A DNA stretch of 64,000 nt, taken from Flavobacterium xanthum (GTDB lineage Bacteria; Bacteroidota; Bacteroidia; Flavobacteriales; Flavobacteriaceae). Made by a program: the position numbers and the translations under genes. The notes under the pieces are model-generated. The model did no database searches. It worked only from the letters and a program-made list of their open reading frames with translations, and was not told where the DNA came from. The stretch lies in contig NZ_FRBU01000012.1 of NCBI RefSeq assembly GCF_900142695.1, forward strand, positions 1 through 64,000. The letters are read 5' to 3'. Of the stretch, positions 7,902 through 17,099 are shown piece by piece (the first letter of the stretch is position 1; each line of letters begins with the position of its first letter).

Positions 7902-9179
7902 TTAATTTACTTTTATTTTACCTGTTACGGCATCATTTATTAATGTTTTACGTAATTCTTTCAGCGTTTGAATTTGTGTATTGATATTTGAAACTATTTT
8001 ATCAATTGTTTGGGTTTTGGTATCTAAATATTTGGCAATTTCTGTTTGTTCCCTTAAAGGTGGAAACGGACAAGGAAAATTATTTAAGATATGAGGATTT
8101 AAATGTGGTATTCCCATTCCTGTTGGTATTTGTTTCAAAACATATTCAATATTATCTCTTAAATGAAAGAAATATTTAGATGATAAACTTTTATGAAAAT
8201 CAAACTTTGCAATTGTAGAAGAAATGAAACCTTTTTTTGCTTTCAAAATTTCGCCAACTCCAGCACCATCCCAAATAATAATAATATCTTTTTCATCGGC
8301 TAACAAAGATTTATCAGACGAATAACAAAAATTATTAAACGTGACAGTATCATTTCTTAAATAATCTAATGAAAGATTTGGCAAACTATTCTCAAAATGC
8401 TCATCAAAGAAATCAAGATTTTTTCCTTTAATTGTTTTAGCAATATTTTTCAATCTCTTCACTTCCCAATGTTCCGGAATTTGACCAATCCAATCAATGC
8501 CGCTATCTTTCAACTTTACATCTTTATCTAAACCTTTGCAAACGGTTTCGTTAATAATGCTTTTTCTATATTCTTTGTAGTAATTGGCTTTTTGCGTCAG
8601 TAGGTTTATTTTTTTGTCAATGGCTTGGGTTTTGGTATTAAGAAAATTAACTATTTGACTTTGCTCTTTAATTTTTGGAAAATAAATAAATAAATTTTTA
8701 ACAGCATCTTGATTTATATTTGGATCTTTTCTCGCACCATCTGCAAAAATTTTCCAACTACTTCTGAAGAATTTTAAGAAATATAAAAAGTATTCCGAAT
8801 TCAATTTATTACTTGGTAAAATTGCACATACAGACTGATTAATAGTTGAAGCTTTTTTTAAAATACTGTTTTTCCCAATCGTTCCAAAACCACCATACAT
8901 TGCAACTAAAATAGTGTTTATTGGTAAAAATGACACATTACATTCTTCTACAGCAATATCTGTAATTTTATATTCAACTTCAAATAATTCTCCATCATTT
9001 AAATCTGTAGTCCTAACCCAATTATGTATACCTTTCGAATAATATTTTTTTGTTTGACTGTGAGGAGTTGTACCTGACTTTGTTTTAGCCAAATCTTTTA
9101 CCCTTTTAACTTCCCAATCGTTTGGAATATCACCTAACCAATTTATTTCTGATGATTTCTATTTGTCGTACTTAATCAT
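7902..9179 (-). pseudogene. hsdS: Type I restriction specificity subunit HsdS with in-frame stop at codon 7
   Basis: HsdS chooses the target sequence for both methylation and cutting. Two target-recognition domains are visible, each opened by the classic WLGDIPNDWEVKR or WIGQIPEHWEVKRLK signature and each followed by a coiled spacer (LNTKTQAIDKKI; LDTKTQTIDKIV). The natural start is ATG 9179-9177, which overlaps the hsdM stop as ATGA. Six codons later (MIKYDK) the frame meets TAG at 9161-9159, where relatives have a Tyr codon, then continues unbroken to 7902. The next start in frame (TTG at 9092) would drop the first domain's N-terminal helix. The subunit is thus probably non-functional or made only by readthrough; a sequencing error is the other explanation. 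Confidence 0.83.
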
Positions 9180-11260
9180 ATTGCTAATTCTTTTTCAAGG
9201 TTAGCTAAATCATTTTCTAATTCCATTAAATCGGCAGAAATTTCAATAATATTTCTTAACACCTCTGGCTTGTAGAAAACTTTATTGAAATTAATTTCAA
9301 CGCCAATACTATTTTCTAAATATTCAAATGGTTTGGTTACATATTTTGCCATAAAATCGGCAATGTATTTTTGGTTTGTCTCCTCAATTGGGCTATATGG
9401 AATTACCTCATAATCTTTTTGCAAGTCTTTTGTGAGTTCAGCAGTTACCAAAATATGTTCTGCTTTGGTTTTAGTTGCTTTTTTATAAGAAGATTTAATA
9501 ACTATTTTACCATTACCTAAAAAGCTCTCCTTTTGCTTTTTGTCTTTTACAACAATACTTTCTTTGTTATTATCATAGGTAAATGAATTGCCTTGATTGT
9601 CAAATAATATAAAGGCATCATCTTTATACTCAATACTGTTTACAAGAGCTTTATAATGATTTTCAAAATAATCTGATAAGCTTGAATAGGCTGTTTTATC
9701 AAATTCGGTTATTTCGGTAGTGTTTATGGCTTTCATTCCATTTTCTTTGAAACTATCCAAAACCGCAATAGTTTTTACATCAATTTTAATGCTCTTTTCC
9801 TCTTTTACTTCGCCATCTTTAGATACTTTGTTTGGCATTTCAATAGCATTACCAAAATCATCAACATTGGTAAGAATTATGCTTTGCTTGTTATAATAAA
9901 AGTACCATTTATCAAATACTTTACTAAACTCATTTGGTTTAAATTCAGTTAGCGCTTTTACAATGTCTAATCTATTTTCAACGCTCATTTCCTTACGCTT
10001 TTTACCTTTACTTTTCTTTAAAGGCACAAACAGATCGGCTGCATTAATTAGCATTACTTTGTCTTTTCTTTCGGCTACTTTATTTTTATTGAAAATCCAC
10101 AAATAAGTATAAATTCCAGTATTGAAAAATTCATCTGTTGGCATTTGAATTATAGCCTCAACCCAATCATTATCAAAAATATATTTTCTAATATTGCTTT
10201 CACCACTTTTGGCATCGCCACTAAACAAAGCAGAACCATTATGCACTACAACACCTAAACCTGTATCAGATAATTGAAAAAGGTTGTGTTGTGCAAATAA
10301 AAGTTGCCCGTCTGATATTGCCGGTAATGCTACAAAACGTTCTGTTGTGTCATTGTAAATATCTTTTTTATAACCATCCCACGGAATACCGTGAGGTGGA
10401 TTTGCAACTATGATATCAAAACGTTTTTCAATAAATGAAATATTGGTTAATGTATTTCCATAACGAATATCACTATCGTTTCTAAAACGACTTTCAATTT
10501 TAGCTAAAGCAAATAAACTATCACTCCAATCTTCGCCAAATGTTTTAGTTGGTCTTTTGTATTTTTCTTTAATTTTATCTTCAACTCCAAAAAGTAGATT
10601 TCCTCCGCCACACGTAGGATCATAAATCGTTAAAAAGCTATCGTTGTCCTCAATTTTTGAGAGAATAATATCTGTAATAAGCCAAATAATATCATCTGGC
10701 GTATATTGTTCTCCAGCCGTTTCAGCAGAAATATCAGCCCATTTTCTTTTAATGTGTTCTTCTAAAGTTGTAATTTCAGAATTATTGAATGGCGTTAAAT
10801 CAATCTCACTCCAAGTTTGAACTGTTTCAAATAAAATACGTTTCTTTTTTAACTGTCCACTAATACCCGAAATATCCAAAAACTTTTCCTCTTCAGTTCC
10901 TTTATCAACTCCTAATAAATATTTTGTTTCTGGGTCAAATGCTTTTAAATAAGCGTGAAAATCAACATCAAAAGCTTTATCATTTTTACAAATGTCTTTT
11001 AGCGTTTTATTTTTTCTGATTACAAAATCGTTATATCCTAGACCTTCTAATTGAAACATTTCTATAAAATCTTCAATATCAATATCTCCAATTTCTTCTT
11101 TCAGTCTTTTAGCTTCTCTTACTAATCTACTTTCTACCATTAGAAGAGCGAAAAAAGGCATCATAAATTTTGGGAAATCACTTTGTTTTATACCTGATGC
11201 AATTAATAAATTTGCTGTTTTCCAAATATCACTTTCGTATTTTAGTATGTTTATGCTCAT
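9176..11260 (-). CDS. hsdM: Type I restriction-modification system, M subunit (HsdM)
   Basis: This N6-adenine methyltransferase subunit modifies the host's sites together with HsdS. The S-adenosylmethionine motif DPTCGGGNLLFG is at 214-225 and the catalytic NPPHG at 287-291. The N-terminal helical HsdM domain is present. The 694 residues run a little longer than common HsdM because of an extended C-terminal region ending in a coiled coil (LMELENDLANLEKELAI). It is the first gene of the minus-strand defence operon and overlaps the true hsdS start by 4 bp, showing translational coupling. The frame is intact. Confidence 0.92.
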   Translation of the reverse strand: MSINILKYESDIWKTANLLIASGIKQSDFPKFMMPFFALLMVESRLVREAKRLKEEIGDIDIEDFIEMFQLEGLGYNDFVIRKNKTLKDICKNDKAFDVDFHAYLKAFDPETKYLLGVDKGTEEEKFLDISGISGQLKKKRILFETVQTWSEIDLTPFNNSEITTLEEHIKRKWADISAETAGEQYTPDDIIWLITDIILSKIEDNDSFLTIYDPTCGGGNLLFGVEDKIKEKYKRPTKTFGEDWSDSLFALAKIESRFRNDSDIRYGNTLTNISFIEKRFDIIVANPPHGIPWDGYKKDIYNDTTERFVALPAISDGQLLFAQHNLFQLSDTGLGVVVHNGSALFSGDAKSGESNIRKYIFDNDWVEAIIQMPTDEFFNTGIYTYLWIFNKNKVAERKDKVMLINAADLFVPLKKSKGKKRKEMSVENRLDIVKALTEFKPNEFSKVFDKWYFYYNKQSIILTNVDDFGNAIEMPNKVSKDGEVKEEKSIKIDVKTIAVLDSFKENGMKAINTTEITEFDKTAYSSLSDYFENHYKALVNSIEYKDDAFILFDNQGNSFTYDNNKESIVVKDKKQKESFLGNGKIVIKSSYKKATKTKAEHILVTAELTKDLQKDYEVIPYSPIEETNQKYIADFMAKYVTKPFEYLENSIGVEINFNKVFYKPEVLRNIIEISADLMELENDLANLEKELAI

Positions 11261-11387
11261 TCTTTTTTATTGGATTATTTAATGTTAAAACTTTATGCCA
11301 ATGGTAAAAAGCTTCTATTTTTATCAATTGCCGAAATTAATAAATAAGCCTTACAAATTGGGGGAATTGAGTTTATATATTTTAAAT

Positions 11388-12641
11388 TTAGGGTATAATA
11401 AAAGCTTTTTCCATCAATTCCTGTTCACTTCTTGGAATCCCTATTTCTTTAGCTATCATTTTCCAGTTGCTTGTAACTTGTGTAACTTCTTGAATAATGT
11501 CATCCATTTGCAAAGAGTTCAGTCTAAAATATGCACCGACACTTATAGCTAATTCAAAATCTAATACATTATTATCCATATCAATATTTAAGGCCAAACC
11601 ATCTTTGTCAATTGACGGGTTTAGGTCATAAGCAGGGGAGAGGATCCAACCTTCTTTGGTCAATATAAATCCGTGGTTACGCAAATGATCATCAGTGTTT
11701 GAAATAGCGATGTTAAAGATTATTCTGCGCCATAATTGTTGGAGGTTTTCTTGGACGTTCGCACCATGATTGCTTATGAATTCGGCAATATCTAAATAAC
11801 TTGCAGGATTGTCCTTTATGGTATTTTCGTTGTTGCCTGTCATGGTCATAGCGGAAGCGAAATGAATTCTTGTCCCGTTTTCTCTATCGAAGCGTTTGGT
11901 GAAAAAGGTGTTGTGGTTGCCCATGATTTTTTCGATTCTAGAGGGAGCCATGTCAATACCAGCATTGATTGCTAGTTGATAGGCTAGAAACTCCCAAGCT
12001 CCTTTATCAATAGTATCCGTTTTGGAAGGGAATTTGGCAATCCAAAGGCTTTTGTCATTGTCTAAAATATTGGCTTTAGGTCTTGCTCCACCTAATGAAG
12101 AACCAGGAGCCATTAATACCGTTAACCATTTATTGACTTCTTCGTTGTCGTTATCATTCTCGAAAATGGACGCTGCATTTTGTAGTTCTCGAATGGAAGA
12201 CCATGGTGGTGTTGAAGTTGTTTTGTTATTGTCTAAGAAATCTCCATTTGGGTCGGTTTTAAATCGTAACGCTCCCATACGACTTTCGTCATACACGCCT
12301 AAAAGAAAATCAATATCATAAAGTGTTTTTGGTTTTTCATTATGTTCTCTAGCTTGTTGGGCTTCGCGACGTTTCATTAAAGTTCGTCCCCATGTATCAG
12401 GCATACTATCTAAAAAAATACCGAAGTTTTCTTTTTGGTTTGGGTATTGTGGACCACCGTATAATTGGATGTCCGGATCCAAAAGAAATTTATGTTCTGT
12501 TTTAAGCCAATTTTTATCGTATTCAAAACTAAATGCTTTTTTTCCTTTGGCTTGTTGCGCAGATAAGATACCTATTAATTTAGGTTCCTGCATTTCTTGC
12601 CAATGGGCATAAACGTAGATATCGGTTTTAGATGGAAACAT
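11388..12641 (-). CDS. hipA: HipA-family serine/threonine kinase toxin
   Basis: HipA kinases phosphorylate a translation factor (GltX in E. coli) and slow growth, and are held in check by HipB. The 417 residues show an N-terminal HipA_N-like domain with the RMGALRF signature (121-127), a P-loop-like SSLGGARPKA (181-190), the catalytic loop SNTDDHLRNHGF (314-325) and the metal-binding SPAYDLNPS (335-343). All key residues appear present. It lies 13 bp behind hipB in one transcription unit, between the mobilisation genes and the restriction operon. It may help keep the element by addiction. Confidence 0.9.
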   Translation of the reverse strand: MFPSKTDIYVYAHWQEMQEPKLIGILSAQQAKGKKAFSFEYDKNWLKTEHKFLLDPDIQLYGGPQYPNQKENFGIFLDSMPDTWGRTLMKRREAQQAREHNEKPKTLYDIDFLLGVYDESRMGALRFKTDPNGDFLDNNKTTSTPPWSSIRELQNAASIFENDNDNEEVNKWLTVLMAPGSSLGGARPKANILDNDKSLWIAKFPSKTDTIDKGAWEFLAYQLAINAGIDMAPSRIEKIMGNHNTFFTKRFDRENGTRIHFASAMTMTGNNENTIKDNPASYLDIAEFISNHGANVQENLQQLWRRIIFNIAISNTDDHLRNHGFILTKEGWILSPAYDLNPSIDKDGLALNIDMDNNVLDFELAISVGAYFRLNSLQMDDIIQEVTQVTSNWKMIAKEIGIPRSEQELMEKAFIIP

Positions 12642-12654
12642 ATTTTGTGTTTTA

Positions 12655-12945
12655 TTATTTTAACAGGTCAAGGTCTTGGAGTTTTCTTCCTAGTTCATCA
12701 TCCGCGGCTAATTTTAAAAAATCATCTTGTAAGCCTAATACCCTGAGGACATTGAAATAAGCACCTATTGCCACACTAGAATTTCCTTTTTCTATTTGAT
12801 ATAACGTAGTTCTAGCAATATCGGCTCTTTCAGAAACTTGTATGGCGGTTAGTTTTCTTCTTTTTCGAGCTAATTTAATATTCTCACCCATTTGCTCTAA
12901 AAGGAGTTGGTGTTTAGGGAAGACAATTTGTTTCTTTACGCTCAT
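12655..12945 (-). CDS. hipB: HipB-like antitoxin, XRE-family DNA-binding protein
   Basis: This 96-residue protein has a Cro/CI-type helix-turn-helix (IKLARKRRKLTAIQVSERA, then ARTTLYQIEKGNSS). Typical HipB proteins bind operators upstream of hipBA, repress the pair, and sequester HipA. The start ATG is set by its position 10 nt behind a perfect 7+7 inverted repeat. It is the first gene of the pair. Confidence 0.87.
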   Translation of the reverse strand: MSVKKQIVFPKHQLLLEQMGENIKLARKRRKLTAIQVSERADIARTTLYQIEKGNSSVAIGAYFNVLRVLGLQDDFLKLAADDELGRKLQDLDLLK

Positions 12946-12954
12946 TTCAGTAAA

Positions 12955-13009
12955 TGTTCATTAATATGAACAAAAATAGCAAATATGTACATAATAACAA
13001 ACATTATGT
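12955..13009. promoter_or_regulatory. Candidate HipB operators upstream of hipBA
   Basis: Two inverted repeats lie just ahead of hipB. One is TGTTCAT-4 nt-ATGAACA (12955-12972). The other is ACATAAT-7 nt-ATTATGT (12989-13009), which overlaps the palindrome TATGTACATA. Paired operators over the promoter are normal for hipBA autoregulation. Binding itself is inferred. Confidence 0.5.
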
Positions 13010-13039
13010 ATTGAATTCTATAATTCACGTTTTACTATT

Positions 13040-15040
13040 TCAACCCTCCTGCACCAAATGCTGTAAATCAGGATCATTTTTAATACGATCCAATTCACTT
13101 TCGATAATTAAAACAATATCCCGTTTTATCTGTTTGTAATTAGCTTCAATTTCGATCTTCATATTGTCTTGTCCGTTTTCGTCAGTGAAAGATAAAATCT
13201 CGGGAATTTTTTTATAGGCCTTGGTTTCATAAGCTACTTTTTCGTTATCGACTACAATTTCCGAATGGAAAATTTTCTGTTCGATGCGTTCGTCAAAGTT
13301 GTCGGAAACTGCTCCCACGAACATCCCTTGGGTAAGCGTGGAGATTTTGGAAGCTGGAATCAAGCTGTCTAATTGAGTGGATATCGAAGTTGATTTGTCA
13401 TTTCGATTGATCGTTAGACTCTGGCGTTTCTGCAATACTTTTCCAAAGCGTTCTGATAAGCTTTTGGCTGTTTCTCCCACAACCTGGCCACTGAATATAT
13501 TGCCTACGGTATTTTGGATTACCTTACTTTCTTTGTCACCGTAATCACGTGTTAATTGCGAATAATCTTGAAATCCTAAGCAAACCGCTACTTTATTACT
13601 TCTAGCGGTAGCTATTAAATTATCTAATCCTCTGAAGTAAATTGTTGGCAACTCATCAATGATAACTGAGCTTTTTAATTTTCCTTTCTTATTTATCAGT
13701 TTTATGATTCTCGAATTGTACAAACCCAGTGCCGCCGAATAAATATTTTGACGATCTGGATTATTACCAACGCATAGAATTTTAGGCTCTTTAGGATTGT
13801 TAATGTCCAACGAAAAATCATCTCCGGTCATAACCCAATAGAGTTGGGGCGAAATCATTCGTGACAACGGAATTTTTGCGGAAGCAATTTGTCCCTGTAA
13901 CTGATCCTGCGCGCCACCTTGCCAAGCATCCATAAACGGCGAAAGATAGTTTTCGAGATCAGGGTAGGAAGTAAGGATGGTAAATACTTCAACATATTTC
14001 TTGTTCAGTAATTCAATAGCATGCGGAAAGGTACAGTACTTTCCACTATCATAAATTTTCAGAAACCAGATTATGGCGGCCAGCAAAATAATCGGAGATT
14101 CCACAAAGAAATCGCCCTGTTTTTGTATCCAACTGCGGTTAAGGTTCAACATAATGGTATAAGCCGATTCATAAGCATCTGATATGTCAGTCATGAAATC
14201 TGGACTGATGGGATTACAGCGGTGGCTTCTGCTAGGATTATCAAAGTTGATAATATAGAATTTTGGTTTAACAGTATACTTATCGCTATGTTTTAATAAG
14301 TGATTGTATGCAATTGTCGAAAGATCATCGAATTTGAAATCGTAGATGTACATCGAAAATCCTTTTTCTATATGCTGCTTGATGTAGTTGTTTATGATGG
14401 CATAACTTTTTCCAGAACCTGGTGTTCCCAAAACAATGGAGGCTCGGAAAGGATTTACAACGTTTATCCATCCTTCATTCCATTTTCCTTTGTAGTAGAA
14501 TTTGGTTGGCAAGTTAACAGAATATTCATTTTGCATTAATGTAGTTTCTTGCATAAAGCTTTCATTCTCATTATTAAAAACGTCATCCATAAGATTGGTA
14601 CGCAGTAGGCGGCTAATCCATACACCAGCTACCATTAACGAAATATAACCCGCTGAAGTAGTCAAGATGTACAAGGAGATAGCGATTGCAGCAGGCAACT
14701 TCAACAAAGGTGTATTGAGAAAGAAAAGTATAAATCCAATGATTAAGGCACTGTATATTTTTGTCCAACTAATTTTTTCGTTTTTTACTCCTTTTGTTCC
14801 CAAACAGCTTAAAGCTAACAACACCAGAGCAAAAATCTTTGTGTATAGGGTGTGAGAGAACAGGCTTGCTGTTCGTTGGAAATTGCCAAGTATTTTATTG
14901 ATGATTTCTAGCGTCCAACCTTTTTCTAAGAAAAAACTATAGCAAAACCAGTAAAAGTGCATCAATAATAATAGGATGCTTACCGCACGCATGAAAGCCA
15001 TTATTTTGGCGAGTCCTCTTAAATCGTCTTCTCCTTGCAT
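13040..15040 (-). CDS. Type IV coupling protein (MobC/TraG-VirD4 family)
   Basis: This 666-residue membrane ATPase links the relaxase-bound DNA to the transfer channel. Hydrophobic segments occupy roughly residues 17-35, 68-82, 95-112 and 118-145. A Walker A GTPGSGKS (205-212) follows, then a Walker B-like SSVIIDELPTI. The middle region matches the conjugal transfer coupling proteins called MobC or TraG in Bacteroidetes elements. It lies downstream of the relaxase on the same strand. No break is seen. Confidence 0.85.
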   Translation of the reverse strand: MQGEDDLRGLAKIMAFMRAVSILLLLMHFYWFCYSFFLEKGWTLEIINKILGNFQRTASLFSHTLYTKIFALVLLALSCLGTKGVKNEKISWTKIYSALIIGFILFFLNTPLLKLPAAIAISLYILTTSAGYISLMVAGVWISRLLRTNLMDDVFNNENESFMQETTLMQNEYSVNLPTKFYYKGKWNEGWINVVNPFRASIVLGTPGSGKSYAIINNYIKQHIEKGFSMYIYDFKFDDLSTIAYNHLLKHSDKYTVKPKFYIINFDNPSRSHRCNPISPDFMTDISDAYESAYTIMLNLNRSWIQKQGDFFVESPIILLAAIIWFLKIYDSGKYCTFPHAIELLNKKYVEVFTILTSYPDLENYLSPFMDAWQGGAQDQLQGQIASAKIPLSRMISPQLYWVMTGDDFSLDINNPKEPKILCVGNNPDRQNIYSAALGLYNSRIIKLINKKGKLKSSVIIDELPTIYFRGLDNLIATARSNKVAVCLGFQDYSQLTRDYGDKESKVIQNTVGNIFSGQVVGETAKSLSERFGKVLQKRQSLTINRNDKSTSISTQLDSLIPASKISTLTQGMFVGAVSDNFDERIEQKIFHSEIVVDNEKVAYETKAYKKIPEILSFTDENGQDNMKIEIEANYKQIKRDIVLIIESELDRIKNDPDLQHLVQEG

Positions 15041-15145
15041 AGTAGAAATATTTAAAATATAACGAGCGAAAGTAGATCGAGCGTAAAGGAATATAGTTGA
15101 ATTGGCTTTTGTTGTCGTCTTTTGGCATTTGTAGTCTCGCTGAAA

Positions 15146-16462
15146 CTATTTCCTGCCACGACGATTGTTTCGTTTCGCCTTTTTCTTGATTTGATTAGCA
15201 AATGTTTGCTCTTCATAATCTTCAGCTTGAGCATTTGGAAGGTAACTTCCAAGGCTGTCTACAAGGCCAAAATCAGTAGTAGAATAGGTTGAATTATTTC
15301 CATTAAGGAAATCGAAAAGAGCATGCGGTTTTTCATTTTCTGGTTTGGAATCATTTTCTTGATTTTGGGATGAGACTTTTTTATCAATTTTATCATCATT
15401 CTGAACTTTTTGCGTTCCATCCTTTTTCCATAACTCATTAAAAACGTTGGCAGATAAATTTTTACGCAATTGGGATCCATTCCAAACAGAACGGGATTCG
15501 TGGTCAATATAAGTCATTCCATATATTCGCCCTAGGTCATTTCTTCGAACAACGGTATTCACTCCCTGTTCGACTAGTTGTTTTTTAAAGTCGGTTTCAC
15601 TAGTGGTGGTATTCATGGCGACTTCAATTGAATTTTTTAAAATCTCTTTCGAAGGCTCTGTCTTCATTTTTACTTTCGATTGTTCAAAATGGTTTTGTAA
15701 ACTTTCCATTCCAGCCTGTTTACCAAAGAGTGAGGATTTAAACGGATTTGTTGCTTTTTCTCCATTTTTATCCAGTGCAAAATAAACGAGTCCTTGCTTT
15801 GTTCGACCTTGAATTTCTTCTGTTATTTGTTCGGCAGTGATATTGAATAGGGAAAGTAATGCGTTATAAGCTCCTAAACTTTGATACTGGTAATACTTTG
15901 GCAAATGCCGAATTACCGATGCTATTTGACTTTTTACATTGGCTTCTTTGTAGACAACGGGTTTAAAAATAACTTCTTTCGAATTGTGTTTCTTTTCAGT
16001 AGCAGGAAGCAATTGATATTTTTGTTCCAGTTCGCGGCAAGCATTCATAGAGCGCAATTTCTCATAGGAGTCGGATAACTTTTTACCGTAACGATCTACA
16101 CAGGTCGAAACGATATGAATGTGCGTTCGTTCAATATCAGTGTGTTTAAATACTACATAAGGCTGGTCACCATAACCCATAAGATCCATATAATCTTTTG
16201 CGATTTTTTTAAAGTCTTCATCAGTGACACTATCTTTAGGATTTGGATTGAGTGAGATATGTAAAACTGGTTTTTCTGTTCGTTTATTTGCCATTAAATA
16301 GGGTTCAAAAGAGCTGTATAATTGGTTAACAGTAAACTGTCCATTGACTGTTTCTCTTATTCTATGAGTCGCTAGTATTGCTCCATTTTCTTGGTTAACT
16401 TTGAGTTGATTATAAGTAAGTGCACCAATTATATTTGCTCCACGACCAATTTTCGCTATCAT
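15146..16462 (-). CDS. mobB: Relaxase (MobB-type relaxase/mobilisation nuclease)
   Basis: The relaxase nicks oriT and stays attached to the transferred strand. The N-terminal domain has a candidate catalytic Tyr17 (GALTYNQL) and a metal-binding HIH at 114-116 within HTDIERTHIHIVSTCVD, the MobP-type arrangement. The C-terminal third is charged and low-complexity, ending in KKKAKRNNRRGRK. It overlaps mobA by 4 bp (ATGA-type coupling) and lies ahead of the coupling protein. The 438 residues and motifs look complete. Confidence 0.88.
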   Translation of the reverse strand: MIAKIGRGANIIGALTYNQLKVNQENGAILATHRIRETVNGQFTVNQLYSSFEPYLMANKRTEKPVLHISLNPNPKDSVTDEDFKKIAKDYMDLMGYGDQPYVVFKHTDIERTHIHIVSTCVDRYGKKLSDSYEKLRSMNACRELEQKYQLLPATEKKHNSKEVIFKPVVYKEANVKSQIASVIRHLPKYYQYQSLGAYNALLSLFNITAEQITEEIQGRTKQGLVYFALDKNGEKATNPFKSSLFGKQAGMESLQNHFEQSKVKMKTEPSKEILKNSIEVAMNTTTSETDFKKQLVEQGVNTVVRRNDLGRIYGMTYIDHESRSVWNGSQLRKNLSANVFNELWKKDGTQKVQNDDKIDKKVSSQNQENDSKPENEKPHALFDFLNGNNSTYSTTDFGLVDSLGSYLPNAQAEDYEEQTFANQIKKKAKRNNRRGRK

Positions 16463-16899
16463 TTTTCTTCTTTTTTCAAATGTTTCAATTCAAACTCTGC
16501 TGTTAATTGAGCGATATCTCGACATAACTGCGCTAATTCTATAGTTTGTTTTTCCAATTTAAAGAGGTAAGCTGCTGCTTTCTTTTCGGAGAAATTGCGG
16601 TACAATATCTTCACAATTTGATTGTAATTGACACCAACCGCCCGAAACTGACCATACAAAGTGGTTAAACGCATGTAATAATCCATTGCTGCCATGTCTA
16701 CTTTTACCGTTTTTATTTGCTTTTCAAATAGTACCGAAGTAATAAAACGAGCTTTATTGTCTAATCCAGAAGCTTCAAAAAGCGAAAGGAATTTAGCATT
16801 TTCCTGATCCGTTAAACGAAAAACATAACGATGAATGCTAGGATCCTTTTTGGGATTCCTACCACCTTTGTGTTGTTTTTTGTTCTTTTGATTCTCCAT
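16459..16899 (-). CDS. mobA: MobA-like relaxosome accessory protein
   Basis: This small basic protein (about 146 residues) resembles plasmid mobilisation relaxosome proteins (MobC/MobA type in Bacteroidetes). It has a GGRNPKKDP lead, a ribbon-helix-helix-like RYVFRLTDQENAKFLSLFEASG segment, and the conserved GVNYNQIVKILYRNFS. It would bind oriT beside the relaxase. The frame is open to 17013, but that upstream part runs through the palindromes at 16965-17017 and is not protein-like. ATG at 16899 (MENQKNKK) or 16905 is therefore the better start. It overlaps mobB by 4 bp. Confidence 0.78.
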   Translation of the reverse strand: MENQKNKKQHKGGRNPKKDPSIHRYVFRLTDQENAKFLSLFEASGLDNKARFITSVLFEKQIKTVKVDMAAMDYYMRLTTLYGQFRAVGVNYNQIVKILYRNFSEKKAAAYLFKLEKQTIELAQLCRDIAQLTAEFELKHLKKEEK

Positions 16900-16964
16900 G
16901 ATCATTCCAATTTTAATTTTTAGAAAACCCCGACTTCGGAGGGAGTTTTTAGCTTCCTGCAAGG

Positions 16965-17099
16965 GCAAGTTGTTTTGAGGCACGGAATTCATTTCGAGTG
17001 CCTCAAAACACAACTTGCTCTGTTCTGGTGAACAGATAATCCGTCCGCCTGTCGGCGGAACAGATTTAATAGATCAGGGAAAAACGGCTTCAGGCCGTT
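16965..17099. other. Candidate origin of transfer (oriT): cluster of inverted repeats
   Basis: Three hairpins follow one another upstream of mobA. A near-perfect repeat has 19-20-nt arms (16965-16983 and 16998-17017, with a 2-nt bulge). The second is TCCGCC-TGTC-GGCGGA (17044-17059). The third is AACGGC-TTCAG-GCCGTT (17083-17099). Bacteroidetes mobilisation modules place oriT next to the accessory gene, and this is the most structured, most GC-rich patch of the intergenic region. The nick site itself is not identified. Confidence 0.5.

Noticed and set aside
12022..12321. Plus-strand ORF opposite hipA
   Set aside because: It is a shadow of the hipA coding sequence with no motif or ribosome binding site of its own.
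16900..17013. N-terminal extension of mobA
   Set aside because: It runs through a long inverted repeat and has no similarity to relaxosome proteins; the ATG at 16899 or 16905 is the natural start.
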